From Pachyseris speciosa (Eukaryota; Cnidaria; Anthozoa; Scleractinia; Pachyseridae), in the NCBI GenBank assembly GCA_016490735.1, contig JAEMWC010000032.1, forward strand, positions 981,001-1,045,000: DNA of 64,000 bases, in the 5' to 3' direction. Shown here one piece after another: positions 45,033 to 57,900 of this stretch (the first letter of the stretch is position 1; every line of letters starts with the position of its first letter). A program made the position numbers and the translations under genes. The notes under the pieces were generated by a model. It saw only the letters and a list, made by a program, of their open reading frames with translations. It was not told the origin of the DNA and did not search any database.

Positions 45033-45355
45033 TTAAAGGTCGGCGCACACGAGTGGACTAGTCCGTGCGACTAGTCCCTGCAGCTATTCCACTGAAGAGT
45101 TTACACGAAGGGACTGGTTGGGGGACTAGTCCCACGAACAGTTCACACAAAGCGTTATGAGGAACAAGTCACAGGGACTTGTCCCAAATAATCAAACCAG
45201 TTTGAATTGGTGGGACTAGTCGCAGGGACCAAATGTTAGTCCCTGCGACTAGATTTTGTGGCAAAAATGGCTAGTTCACACGATGGGACTTGTCCCCTCG
45301 ACTTGTTGCAGGGACCTAGTCGCAGGGACTAGTCCCTCGTGTGTGCCGACCTTAA
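45033..45355. mobile_element. TTAA-ended MITE with internal GGGACTAGTC repeats
   Basis: Left end TTAAAGGTCGGCGCACACGA, right end TCGTGTGTGCCGACCTTAA. Inside, GGGACTAGTCGCAGGGAC-like blocks recur at least six times in both orientations. No real frame. TTAA on both sides. Confidence 0.8.
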
Positions 45356-45444
45356 ACTGCACCAGCGTGAGAAAACATCTGGTGTTCATTCCATCTGTCG
45401 CAGTAAGGAACCGAACGAGTTGTGTTCAAATGACATTAGAGCAG

Positions 45445-45575
45445 CCTAGTCCCTAGGCGTTCCCTCTTTCCCCCCATGTCTACGTGAAGTCTGGGAAGGA
45501 GTGGGCGAGTCTCTCTCGGTGACGTCACCGCTGACAGTTGGGTTTCACCGAGCCGAGAACGCCTGGGGACTAGGC
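45445..45575. mobile_element. MITE flanked by 14 bp direct repeats
   Basis: Ends CCTAGTCCCTAGGCGTTC and GAACGCCTGGGGACTAGG form inverted repeats. TGACATTAGAGCAG lies immediately to the left (45431-45444) and again immediately to the right (45576-45589), which is a clear target-site duplication. Confidence 0.8.
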
Positions 45576-45599
45576 TGACATTAGAGCAGTTTTCTGTAA

Positions 45600-46090
45600 G
45601 TATCGAATGTAATTTGCGTTTCCTTTGGTGCTCTGTGATTGGCTGGAAAAACCGCCACTTTCACGACCAGTAAGAAGCAAACCCCACCCAAAACCAATCG
45701 TGGCTTGCGCGCACGAATTTTCCCGCGCTTGACACCTTGCTTTAAAATTGTGACTGGTTCATTGCGTCGTTTGCAACTTTTAGAGCGGTTTCAGGTAATT
45801 ATCGTTTGCTTTACTTTTAAATCTCTTTGTGATTGGTTGCCAGATTTCGCGCCACTTTCTCATCCAATCATGACTTGCTTGCGCGCATTTTCCCGCGCTT
45901 AGCACCTGCTACATTAGCCTCTCACGCAGTCGTTTTTAGGGAAGTCGTATTTCACCTCCTTGGAGGCTACAGGTACGTGTGATTGCTTCGAATTCTGATT
46001 GGTTTCTTGCGCGGTTCATGTCTGTTGTGATTGGTCAGCAATTACTTTAATATTGGTTTCAAGACACTTTTGATTGAAAACCGCTCTATC
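45600..46090. repeat. Degenerate tandem repeat with CTGTGATTGG / TTTTCCCGCGCTT blocks
   Basis: A unit of about 190 bp contains CTCTGTGATTGG, GCGCCACTTTC, CCAATC.TGACTTGC and GCGCATTTTCCCGCGCTT. It appears about 2.5 times with decreasing similarity. No open frame. Confidence 0.6.
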
Positions 46091-46415
46091 TACTGGCCTG
46101 CAAAATTACTTTGGATTGGGTTTACGACAACTGAAATCCGCTCTAATTTGAGCTGACTTGGGACTTCTGGCTGTATACATGTATTAACTGTGATCTCATT
46201 CGCTAAGAAGCCCTTCAAGCTAATTATCTAGCCAGGCCGACCACAGCTGGCAGCGATAGACCACCACACCGGGGACTACGTCCTCTACTCTTTTTCGAAC
46301 AGTGTGTGGGCTCTTCAACCGTCCCACAGGCTATTATTTAAATACAAGTGTTGTGAGGACGGACCTACGGTTCATCGTCCTTATCCGATGGATCTTATTG
46401 TGATTAGCGACCTTA

Positions 46416-46603
46416 CTTTTAGCTTGTAGATTTTGTTTTCCCATTGTAGACCACGTGATGTTAAGCTAGAGAACTGTTTCTTTGAAATTTCGCCTTATTC
46501 ACGTGCATATATGTACGCATAATTTATGAAAAGACAAAAGGCAAATCCCCTTGGGAAGATCACATGGTCTACATTGGGAAAACAAAATCTACAAGCTAAA
46601 AAG
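46416..46603. mobile_element. Palindromic MITE, TTTTAGCTTGTAGATTTTG arms
   Basis: TAGCTTGTAGATTTTGTTTT, then CCCATTGTAGACCACGTGAT, at the left. The reverse complement (ATCACATGGTCTACATTGGG, then AAAACAAAATCTACAAGCTA) is at 46559-46598. Arms are about 46 bp. Confidence 0.78.
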
Positions 46604-46649
46604 GTCTATTACGCAGATGCCGTGTTTTGATACTGAAAAGTGAAAAGGT

Positions 46650-47197
46650 TACCCTAAGCCGAGTAACGTTTGACGAAAGGGACTACTCGGACCGGGGACT
46701 GAGGGCTGTGGACTAGGTACAAAACACGGACTGAGTACAAAACACTGCAAAAGGAAAGGAGCAGAGATGGCGTCAGACTGCATGACGACATGAATTGAAG
46801 TCCGACATGGGAATGTTGGAAATAAATATTTCTCGCCATAATTGTCACGTGATAGATGTTAGCTGACGTTTCTTCCAGTATGGCCGGTGTTATGGAGTTC
46901 CAAGGCCAGGGGGCGAGATTTAGCTTTCATCGCTCAATTTGGCTCAGACAAACGAAAGTAGAGAGGAACCTTGGTTGACAAGGAGCGAGATTTTGTTCGT
47001 TTTGAGTTCTTTTAAAGTTGTGTGTGGTCACTGTGTGGTTCTGTTTGAGGCATTAATTCAGTCACTCAAAAGTTATTGACATGCATCTAGTGCGGCTTTA
47101 ACGTAACAGAAGCTAATTACAGTTGGTAGTGTATATGGGTTATTGGCTAAGTGTGAGGTCAAGATGGCGGGTATTGGCCAACTTCTTTTTTTGCGTG

Positions 47198-47230
<33 letters not shown>

Positions 47231-47965
47231 CACTTAAAAAAAAACGATACCAATATCCCGCCATCTTGACCGAACAAGCTTGGCCAATAAAGGATTTATT
47301 ATATGACTCAAAAAAGACAGTAAAACGAGGAATGTATGGGCTATCCCGAGCGGTCAAGATGGCTCCACCTTGACCTCGCGGGTAGCCAATCACAGCAGGA
47401 GAATTGATTCATCTTGACCTCTGAAAGAGTAATAAATTGAATTATCAACCACAGCGTTAAATTGTAATGATACTTAAGGCGCGGATTTTTTAGGCTGCAC
47501 AAAACGGCGATCAATAGCTCAAGGTTTTAGTCGAAATTGCAAAACGTTTTCATGCTCATGTCTTTATCAGAGAGCTTTAATATAAAAGATGGAAATATAC
47601 GAAGAGTTGCCTTTTACGCCTTTATGTTTCCGTTCTTCCCAATAATAATTTCTTCGACTCCCTCCTAAGTGTTAAACTCGTGGAGTAAAGTACAAATTCG
47701 GGATTAAATCTCTACTCATACTTTCTCCAGCCGGTCGATGCTGTGACTGAGCATTTCCGTGTACGTGACAATATTTTGACACGCAATAAGCAGACGCAAG
47801 GCTTTTTTTAACCTGTATCTGGGCCAGTGCAATCCTAGTTTTGTTCCATACCCCCTTTTTATACTCAGTCCGCGTTTCGTACTTAGTCCGCAGCCTTCAG
47901 TCCTCATTTTATACTCAGTCCTCGTTTTATACCCAGTCCGCAGTCCACTGACCGTTGACGAATTA
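46650..47965. repeat. Possible larger inverted-repeat element with CAGTCC/GGACTG arrays
   Basis: 46676-46750 holds GGACTGAG and GGACTAGGTACAAAAC repeats. 47845-47955 holds the opposite orientation (TACTCAGTCCGCGTTTCGTA, CAGTCCTCGTTTTATAC) several times. The two arrays could be ends of one 1.3 kb element. A separate palindrome (47157-47272) lies between them. Confidence 0.45.
47157..47272. mobile_element. Palindromic element, GGTCAAGATGGCGGGTATTG arms
   Basis: GGTCAAGATGGCGGGTATTG at the left and CAATATCCCGCCATCTTGAC at the right. The inner arms GTTTATGGACC and GGTCCATAAAC also pair. Confidence 0.75.
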
Positions 47966-47972
47966 TAAAGCT

Positions 47973-48060
47973 TAATGGGAATATTCTTCGGCTAATTGAA
48001 GGAGGTCAAGGAATGACTTCAATGGGAATATTCTTCGGCTAATTGAGGGAAGTCAGGAAG
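47973..48060. repeat. Two-copy tandem repeat, unit about 45 bp
   Basis: AATGGGAATATTCTTCGGCT followed by AATTGAAGGAGGTCAAGGA occurs twice in a row with three or four differences. Confidence 0.75.
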
Positions 48061-48456
48061 GCCCTCGTCCCCTGACTAATGACAATAACAGTCAAACTAT
48101 TTTTCCGATAACGAGGTCTGCCGCCTTCTGGTTTGAACCGTAACTTGGCCGTGAGAAAGGTTTTGTATCAGCACCAGTCGGAGGTATGATGTCAGATTGT
48201 AAAAACGCGAATGAAAGTCTCCTTTTTTGCATGGATGATGTGAGAAGTTGCTATGCAACCACATTGAAAATTCGCGGGTTCAGCGTGACCAGCGATCTAG
48301 TGCCCAGGCTACATTTCCCATGAATGGCCAAATGCTGTTGCCTTGGTTTGCTCATAGTTAGTACGAACTATGGTTTGTTTTATGATAGTTCGTGGAACAC
48401 CGCTTCACCGAGCGAGGACATTGCCTCGTTCAGCACCGTCCTTGATTGGTGTGATG

Positions 48457-48585
48457 TTAGAACTCATTTACATCACCCATATGCTCACAAATGTCATCAT
48501 AGTCCACAGTGACGACGCTCTTGTCCAGCAAGAGTTGAATAACAGCACTGTATTTGGAAGTATCTCGCTCCAATAACACAGCAAG
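48457..48585 (-). CDS. GPKOW: GPKOW last exon and stop
   Basis: 129 bp, acceptor TGTCTAG, stop TAA at 48459-48457. Encodes LAVLLERDTSKYSAVIQLLL, then DKSVVTVDYDDICEHMGDV and NEF. The DYDDICEHMG end matches the human HYDAICQYMG. Confidence 0.92.
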   Translation of the reverse strand, partial: LAVLLERDTSKYSAVIQLLLDKSVVTVDYDDICEHMGDVNEF

Positions 48586-48898
48586 CTAGACATAAAAAAA
48601 ACAGTGTTGAAATTGAGAGAAAATATGTTAAATGCCAATCCTTGTAAATAAAGTGAAAGACACACCCGCACAAAAAATATGAAGGTCATTTGCCACTTCC
48701 ACATCTCTTCATAATACACTCTGTTTGCCCCCCAAAATTTTGCATAACCATTGTTTGTAATTTCTCTCGGGACGATTTTAAGCCCCAAGAGAAATTGAAA
48801 ACAATGGTTATGCAAAATCTTGAGCGGTAAACAGAGTGTATTATGGGTGCATTTTTGCTGCATTGTAAGTCCCACGAGGAATGGGAAGCAATGCTTAC

Positions 48899-48985
<87 letters not shown>

Positions 48986-51900
48986 TTTGGGGGGGGGGGT
49001 GCAAACAAGGTGTATTATGGGAGACGTGGAAGTGGTGAATAGAATGTAACACTGAAATATCCACTCACTTGTCCCCTGTGGCGACCTCTAACTACTCTGA
49101 CGTGGGCATCCTGTGTCTTCGGTACGACTGTCTCCAGTGCTGACTGGGGTATATCTGCGGAAAACGAAAAAGGGAAAATACAATATAGTGCTCTAAAAAG
49201 AATACAGATTGAAATGCAACATATTTTCTCACCTTCAAGAAGTCTTCCCTCCTCTGTTTGACACACACAGCTGTCTGTACTGACTACATCCACTACTTGA
49301 ACCTACGGGAAAGAACACAACGCTTCGAGTTTTGATTCACTGACTCTTTTAAGTTTACCCCTAACATCACGAGTAACATTGCGGAGGCTTAGCTTGGAAC
49401 TAAGAAAAGACACAAGAAACAATTCAAGAAAATAACTTAGAAAAATCAAGTGGATCCAATATCTTAACACTTTTATTTATAGTGGGGAAGATGAAGGAAG
49501 GATTGTCCAAGATTGTAATTACATTACCCGGACTCAAATTTTAACATCCTTAACAAGAATAGGCTCGATCACCAGCCGCTCTTTCGGTAAAGGAGCCCGT
49601 AGTTACTACTTACTCCCCCCTCCCTCCAACGGAAAGTCTTCCCTGGGAAGGTATCCCGGAACCGAGTGAGCGGCAGAAATGGAGGCTCTAACAAAAAACT
49701 CATTACTGGGATAAAGAATAAACAGTGTGTGTATATTAACACAAATTAGCTCTGTTACCTTTTTGTTGTAATATTTGCCTTTCTTGTAGTCCTTGCTGAT
49801 AATCCTAACTCTTGTTTGTGGATACAACCAACACTTGGAAGGTTTTTCACTTCGTTTCTGAGACTCGCTGTGATCACTGTGCGAACTGGGTTTACTTTTA
49901 CCGCTGTCTTTGTCCTTTTTAGAATATTTGCTACACTCGTAGTGTTTTTCACTGCAAAGAAAGAAACCAAATGTCTCAGTGTATAAGAAACACAGGATGG
50001 CCTTTCAAGAGATGTACACATCCAAGGGGTTACCAGCCGTTTGGCTGGTTCGCCACAAAGTGCTTTCGCTATATTGTCGTTTGGTCGATACGCTACATTT
50101 TAAAATCTTGGCATGTGCTCAAATACTTGATTTTCTCAATTTTCACAAATGCATTTAGACACAAAGAAGGACGTAGGGTAAGTCTTCAGCCGAAATGACC
50201 TTTACAGCGAGAAATAATCACACTTTAAACTAAATGTTTTAATGTATTTCTGTTGAAGGACAAGTGTTTTATGGAGTCTCTGGGTATCCTCGTTCGAAAA
50301 GATGTGCTTTAAAATGCGATGCTTTACCTTTTTCCGAGGATTATCTTAGGAGAAGTCTGAGTGCCTCCAGGAGCCCATCACTGGTGACTCCCACCAGGAC
50401 TGCAAGTTTCTAAGCTGCTTTGAAACTGAACTAAGACAGTGTTCGAATTGAATTCAAATGAAATAGCAACTGATAATGTGAATTCTAAGGCACTTTCATT
50501 TGTATGGAAATACCGGTGAGAATTTTCCGCCAATAAGGAGCCCTCACCCCTCACCCCCGGAACAGACATGCCGTAGCGATAAGGTTTTGTAGCGGATTGA
50601 CCGGATACCATTCAAGGTGCCCCTGTAGCATCCTATTACCCCAAGGACAAGTCTCCATGATGGGCCCTAGCGAGTTAAACCCGCGAAAACAAGTGCATAG
50701 ATAACGGTGAGTTTATGCAGCAGAACAGCTGGGGAGGATAACAGAAATTCCTTAGGAGTCTGATGATCCTAAATAACAAAATATTTTTAGGAAGTGTAAC
50801 ACGTTTTTGACCTGAAAAGCGTTTTTTCGAGACAGAATGACACAATCAGCAAGCCACTTGTTTACCGCTGTCATGGTTGTTCATTGACCAAGGACTTCAG
50901 TCGGGTTCAGCAGTATTAACTATTTTAATGCACAAAAGAACGTAGAAACAGGAATGAGATAACGCAGTGCGAATGAAGTAGCATTAAAACCAAAACACTA
51001 CCGGGTACTTGTTAAGATAGACCATGATAGTACGTTAGACACAAAAACGATAATAGGCCATATTGGCCTAGGGATTTCATTAAGAATAATTGTAGTAACA
51101 GGAGAATAGTGTAAAGTAACACGATAATTATTATGAAAGGGCAAAGCTCTTTCTGGAAGCAATCAAAATTTAGCAGGAGAATTCTGCGTAGTAACCGGAG
51201 AATTCTCCGATCCCCGATGCCCAATGAACACCCTGATTGGCCAGCTTTACTTTACAATACTTCTCCCCAAAAGCCCCCTTCTTTATGACCAAAAAATTAT
51301 AGGAAGTCATTTTCGTAAGATTTACTAAACTACCACAGAGAATTTAAACGAAATGATATACAACACAACCCGCCTCAATTAGCTTAGCTACATGCGGGTT
51401 GTGTATTTCTGTAGTAAACAGAAATAGATCGTTTAATTTTGGGGATTAGTAAATTTGTAACATCAGTTTTAATAGTATTTTGACTGCGGCGGTAATATTG
51501 TAATAATACTTTTAAATAGTTTTAATCAGTATTAATTTGTGATTTTATCTGATGAATTGTGATATTAGCGTTGTTCAGTTGTTAGGTTTTCATTAGTTAT
51601 TAGGTGGAATAACTGTAAACTAGCTCTCAGGCTAAGTGTATATCCACGTTAAATAAAGTGTGATGATGATGATGATGATAATATCTTTGAAAGTGAATAA
51701 CAGGAATGATAGAGGACACAATATCGAGTAATGTACACCTCTGAGTCTCACCTCGCATGCTCATCATCATCTCTTGATCTCTTGTAACCATTGTGTTTTC
51801 TTTCTTTTCTTCTGTTGCTTTCTTTTGCCTTATCTAACATAAATAACAGAAATTTAACATCAAGGAAAGGATTGCTAAATAACGGGCCCTCAAAAAGAAA

Positions 51901-54900
51901 CTGATGTGAATACTAAGTCTGATCATTTGTGTCCGCAGGGAAGCGATTTTTCTATATATTTAACACTGGCATGTACCTTGTCTTGATAGAGTCTTGTATT
52001 CATCATCATCTATGAGTCTTGCATTAAATTGATGTAACGTTATATTCTGCAAAAGAAAATAGGCAGGAGAAATGAAGAAAGAAATGAAGCTACTGACATG
52101 ATTCGGAATACTCTACAAAGTAGAACAAGGGTTTATGGCGGAAATTTAAACAAATTGCTAAATTTAATGTGAGAAAATTCAAAGGGCACTAAGTCTCACT
52201 TGACGCAGTCATCAAGGTCCTTGTACAGAAAAGTGTGCTATGTCAGGGACAATTTGAGCTTAACTTGACAACGTAATTTGCTTCAATTACCTGCTGTCAG
52301 AATGGAAATTGCAAAGAGATCTTGAGTATTACCATGGATGTATTGTTTTTAAAAAATTTTCTACATGATATTGTAAAATGATGTTCTTAAAATCAGTATC
52401 TTTAATTACATTCTAAATTATATTTATAGTTGACATCAGTGTTAACAATATTAATATTTTAAATCAAATTCTTAATTGTATTTATAATTGATTAAGCATC
52501 TACTTTGTATAATTAGGTAACAGAGCTCACTAAATGAGGGCTCCTGTTGATAGCAGGTTGATTTCAAACATCTGAAAGGATTACCCCAAGCCTAAAATTA
52601 AATAAAGGACTCTTCTCTGTTCTGTTCTGTCGATCAAAATGACAAATCTTTTTCATTGATGTTTTCAACTAAGGTCTTTCTTTATTATTTTAATAAAAAG
52701 TGTTTATTATAACTGAACAGTTGATTAGATGTAGCAGGCATAAAGAGTAATTATTTTAATAAAAATCCTGTTAACTGACCTCTTTACTAAGGTGAAGTTG
52801 AACAGTAATTCGTGATGTGTCTACATCTACGGCAACTATCTGAAAAGAGAAAGTACCCCATGCTGGTAAAAAATAACATCCAATTTCACAAAAAAGGGTG
52901 GTGTGGTGACTCTGGTTTGAGGATTACCATTCATTACCATAAAGCTACAAACCAAAAACTAAAACTTATCAAGACCTTATTCTTAACTATCATGTTCATT
53001 TTTGCAATGTCCTAGTCAAGTATTTATGACAAAGTTTTTATTTTGAAAGGAGAATTCCACTTCAGCTGTTCTTGGAAATACACATGTAAACACAGAAAGG
53101 AAGAACCCTGAGGCTAAAATAATTTTAGTTAACCTTCCTCTTCTGGGATAACAGTCTTGTTACATTTGGAAGTAGACAAAAATAATTGAAGCTCTTCCCA
53201 CAAAAGGGGTGTGACATCACTTTTTGGCTTTAAAAAATCCACATCTCTCTAAATTCTCTCTACTATGCACATCATTTCCAGTCTATATGCCAAAGTAGAG
53301 TAAGTTTAGAGAGATCTGAATTTTAAGCCAAAAAAGCAATATACATTATTACTGTTTATGTTCCAATGTACAACCTAAAATGTTTGTTTGTGTCTCATTA
53401 CAAGCAATGCACTCTTTTAGGGAGGGGTGCTAAAATCAAGAAATAGCAAATTGACAAATAACAAGATTCAGGTATTTTTGATTACCGGTAACTTGCTAAA
53501 TTTGCAAAATTCAGCTCTCAGCTAAATTTGCAACCTATGTGGTATGAAATTCACCTTTCCACAAATATCTTTGTGAGGTCCTTTCTCAATAACAACTCCT
53601 GTTCCAGGTCTATAATCTGATATAATCATAATATAATAATTACATTATAATGTAAATGATTCATTTTGTCTGTAGGGTACTGATATTTGTCAGACTACAT
53701 TACATGGTAAATATGCAGATGGACCAAAAGGCAGGAATGGTGGCTGGGAATTTCCCTTGAAATTTTGAGTCAGCTTCCCAGTTACTATGATAAAAAAAAC
53801 AACACATTGACACACTACAATTAGCAGGAATCCCTCACTACTCCTGGCACTTCAAAAAATGAAGGTTTGAAAGTGAAACTATCGTAAGTGATGGTCTGTG
53901 TGAACGTACTTTAGGCTGGTTTTTTTTTTCGAAAATGAAGCGCGCAACAGCAAAAAAAATACAAGGCAATGTTCTTTGACAAAAATGGAGTCCACATGTC
54001 AAAATTCAGCCAATTCCGAGCAATTAGAAATTTCGACGCTAACTCGTCACATACGATAGTTTCGCTTTCAGCCCTTCAAATAATGAAAGCCCCGAAAGGA
54101 GTGTTTATGAATCAGGTACTAATGATGCACACATTCTTTGAAAAGTCTGTCCCATAAACCAGTGGTTTCACTCCACGTTTTCACAACATTTCACGCCAGG
54201 GCTCGACACTAACTTTTCAAAATTTTACCATCCACCTCAAAATTTTACTTTCCAAAATGGATTACAGTATCATACTGTAGTTGCTAACCACAATGTTTTT
54301 CTTACCATGTCTCATTGATAGTATTTTTTTATTTCTCCATGTAAAACCAAACCGAAATAGACTCGTTCTTTACTGTTACATATCTCCAATATGTTGCATT
54401 CGCTTACTATGTGGAAATTATTGTTGTGCCCAGACCTCCTTGAGAGTTTTTTCAATCCTTCAATAATTTATGGTGGAAAATGTGAGAATTCATGGTGAAA
54501 TTTGTCCTTATCAAGAACGGAATCTGCAATGTCTGAGATTTGTTTTCTCATTTCATTTGCAAATATTTTGACTAAAGCCTTTCAAAAGAAAAATCTGCTT
54601 TCCATTGTAGCCCACAATTTACTTTCCAGATCAGTTGAGTATTCTGGTTCATTTTCGTTTATTTACTCTCCAAGACGTAAATTTACTCTCCAATGGAAAG
54701 CGGGTGAGTGTTAGTGTTAATCCCTGCATGCACTTACAGCTTTATTGACTGCGAGATTCTCTTTCCCCCAAAACAAGAAAACAATAACAAAAACAAAACA
54801 TCGGCTCTGTCTTGTTCAATGAATTACATGTGTAAAAAGCCAATTGCCATGTGAATTTTGTTCATGGTTCACTGCACAAAAAAGGATTACAAAACTGCGT

Positions 54901-57900
54901 AATCAAGATGTGCACTAGATTTACATGTACCTAGTGATGTTTCCTGTTGAATTTCCTCGCCTAATCCTTTGAAGTGTCTCACACGACCATCTTTTTCTTT
55001 AATAGGACCTGATGTCTAGCAAGAGAATACACACTTTACTCATCACTCAGGAGCCTGGGTTTTATCTTGTAGTACACAAGTCAATAAATAAATGAATAAA
55101 TAAATAATAATAAATAATGTTCTTTATTCATAGGATAAAACTACATGTACATATTACTGGTACATATGTTAAAAAGAATCAATCTGAATTTTATACATAC
55201 ATGCAAACAATATTGACAAGATAATATTAAAAGGCTTAAGTTAAACAGTAAGGCAACCTATACTAATTCATGTTTGAATATTAATCTATTTAAGGCTGAC
55301 ATGAAATGCTCAGTATTCACTTCGGGACGCTCACATTGTCTTTTTTGGAGATTACTTGTCTTGAACAGTCACCATTCATAAACCAGGAAATAACCAATAA
55401 GAAAAACCCGTGATAATAATTTTTGTCAATGCTACAGCTCCAAAATGATTTAATTTGCAATTCTTACAGCCAAATATTTTGAGGTATTTATTATTTCCTC
55501 CATTCCAATACACTTAACGACATGTCCATTACAGTGAAAATATAAAAATAAGAATAAATACATTAAAAAGCTACATGTTTACTAACAATCAAAGCCAGTA
55601 GATGGAATTAGGAATTAGGGCAATGTTTAGTGCACCGAGTACTGTAAGAAAAGCCCTTACTTTATTTGAGGTTGGATCCCCTGGTTTCCGCTTCCTTCCT
55701 GGACCAATTTCATCCATTGGTGGCCTTCTTTCAGCTCCTAGACCCAATCCTTTGGATCTTGGAATATACTCTATGGGTTCTGCAAGACTAAAGTACAATA
55801 AAGACAGATCATTACAGACAGCATGGGTAGAGGAATGTAAGGACATGGCATATGTTAGCTTAAGGGACTTTTTCAAGCAGGTTAAACAAATGTCAATTGA
55901 AGTGTAACAGCACAAAGTATGTGAAATAATAAGATCAAAAGTGGCCCCTAAATTTTGACAAGTAAGCCTATTTTCCTCTTACATAAAAACAAATAATAAT
56001 ATTAAATGGAATCGCTGTTAAAATTGCTTTGGAGGTTTTTTTTATTACAAACATGAACTAAATTTAAGTTGAACTAAAAATGTATTGAGGTTCAAATTAA
56101 GCAACCCAGGAACTGTGTAGAAAAAAGCTTCCAAAGGGAACTGCTATTAGTATTAAAAGTAACACCCTGATGCCAGAGGCAACCCTAACTGAATGCTACT
56201 AAACTGGACAACCAAGGAAAAGAAATTACAGTACACCCAGAGCTGTCATTAAGCAATGAGGACTGGAGATTTCTCCTGAAGTTTTGAGTTAGATCCCCAG
56301 ATACACTGAAGGACAAACTGCAGATGGACTTTGTCACAACAGCTGGATTACTTGGCTACTTTTTGTACATCCCTGCCCACTTAAAAAAATTACAGACAGC
56401 CCTGTGCATCCATGTTTTGATTATGGCCGCATCCTGTTAGCCTGGAAAACAATTCATGGCAGTAGTTTTCCTAACGATGGTGGTATCTGTAAATGCAACC
56501 TGTATTTTGGCTCCCTGGCACTTCAAGCTTTCTACTTATTTCGGGAAGCCAGTACCTTTATTGAAAATTCTTTTTGTTAAGCCATGGGTACAATAAAGTG
56601 TAACTGTTGTTATTGCTTTTGTTGATGATGGGGTTCCAGATGAGTGTATTCTAATGTTTGGGTAAATGAGCATTTTCTCTCTGTTTTTGTCTTTCTTGTT
56701 GTTTTTTTCTAGTCACTTTTACAAGGCCTTCAAAGGAGTGAAAGCGAAAGGCGACATGGCTCTGAAAACCGGCAAAAATCTTCTCCCAAACACAGAAAAC
56801 TGACAGAAATTGGCAGAAAAAGGATGACAGTTTGTGACAAGGACAATTCATTTTCCATTCCTCTGTGTTTTCCTTACGACAGTGACATCTGTCCCTAATG
56901 AAACAAGCGACAGACGGAGTCGTAAACAAGCGACAAAGCAACAACAGACCAACCCTTGGAAGGCCTCTTTTACATGGAAGTACCCCATCCCTCCCTAGCT
57001 CATCAACACACATGACTGTCACTGTAATCACAATTATTTACCCTTTGTTTGTGCCTCCAATGGGTTCTCCCTTCCTCCACCCCATTCCTCTTAACATTGC
57101 CGCACCAAATGAAGTAACAGGCATATCCTGGTAGTCGTCCATTGTGCTCTAAACATTAAAAAGTGACAGGCCAATTCAACAGAGAAAAAAAACTGATGCA
57201 GTAATCAGGCTTAAAATTTAATTATAATCAAGCAAAGAATAAATGAGTGTGGACCGGGGACCAACCATGACAAAATCACAGTTATGTAACATGTGATGGA
57301 AAACCTTCCTTTAAAGTATATATGGCAAAATTTTTCATTAGCTTGTTCGAAAGAGCTTTCAAAATTTTATCATGATAGCACTCTTGGTTGCCGAGTTATT
57401 CAAGATTTTGATTTATGCAAATTAGAGGCCTTGTGACATCACAATGTGGGTCCAAGATGAAGTAAAATCACAAAATATGGAATATCTGTGCAAATACTAA
57501 GTCTACAGGGTTGAAATTTTGCAGGGTTGATGTGCTGCCAGAACTACACATTGTGATAGTGGTTATGATGTCACCATAGCAACATACGCGTTATCAGACC
57601 TCTACCTTCCCAAATGAAAAATGCCTTATTTATTGCTCCAGGGTCTAACAGACTTTCTTATACTTGCGCTGTGTAATGTCTATATTTGCTTGCACCCACT
57701 GAATGAACATCAAGAGCAAATAGCACTTCTTGGGGAGGGAAACTCTGATTTTATCCTTTGGGAAGGTAGAGGTCTGGTAATGAGTATGTTGCTATGGTGA
57801 CATCATAACCACTGTCACAATGTGTAGTTCTGGCAGCACATCAACCCTGCAAAATTTCAACCCTGTAGACTTAGTATTTGCACAGATATTCCATATTTTG

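Larger units (their letters stand above)
42775..48456. other. Intergenic region between convergent LRIG and GPKOW ends
   Basis: No coding exon recognised. It should hold both 3' UTRs. Candidate AATAAA signals for LRIG lie at 44754 and 44901, but neither can be confirmed. The rest is a dense array of short inverted-repeat elements listed separately. Confidence 0.5.

Noticed and set aside
48843..49049. Open frame with a long poly-leucine run
   Set aside because: It is the TTA microsatellite read in one frame inside a GPKOW intron, not a protein.
55602..55907. 101-residue + strand frame
   Set aside because: It is the antisense of the GPKOW KGLGLG exon.
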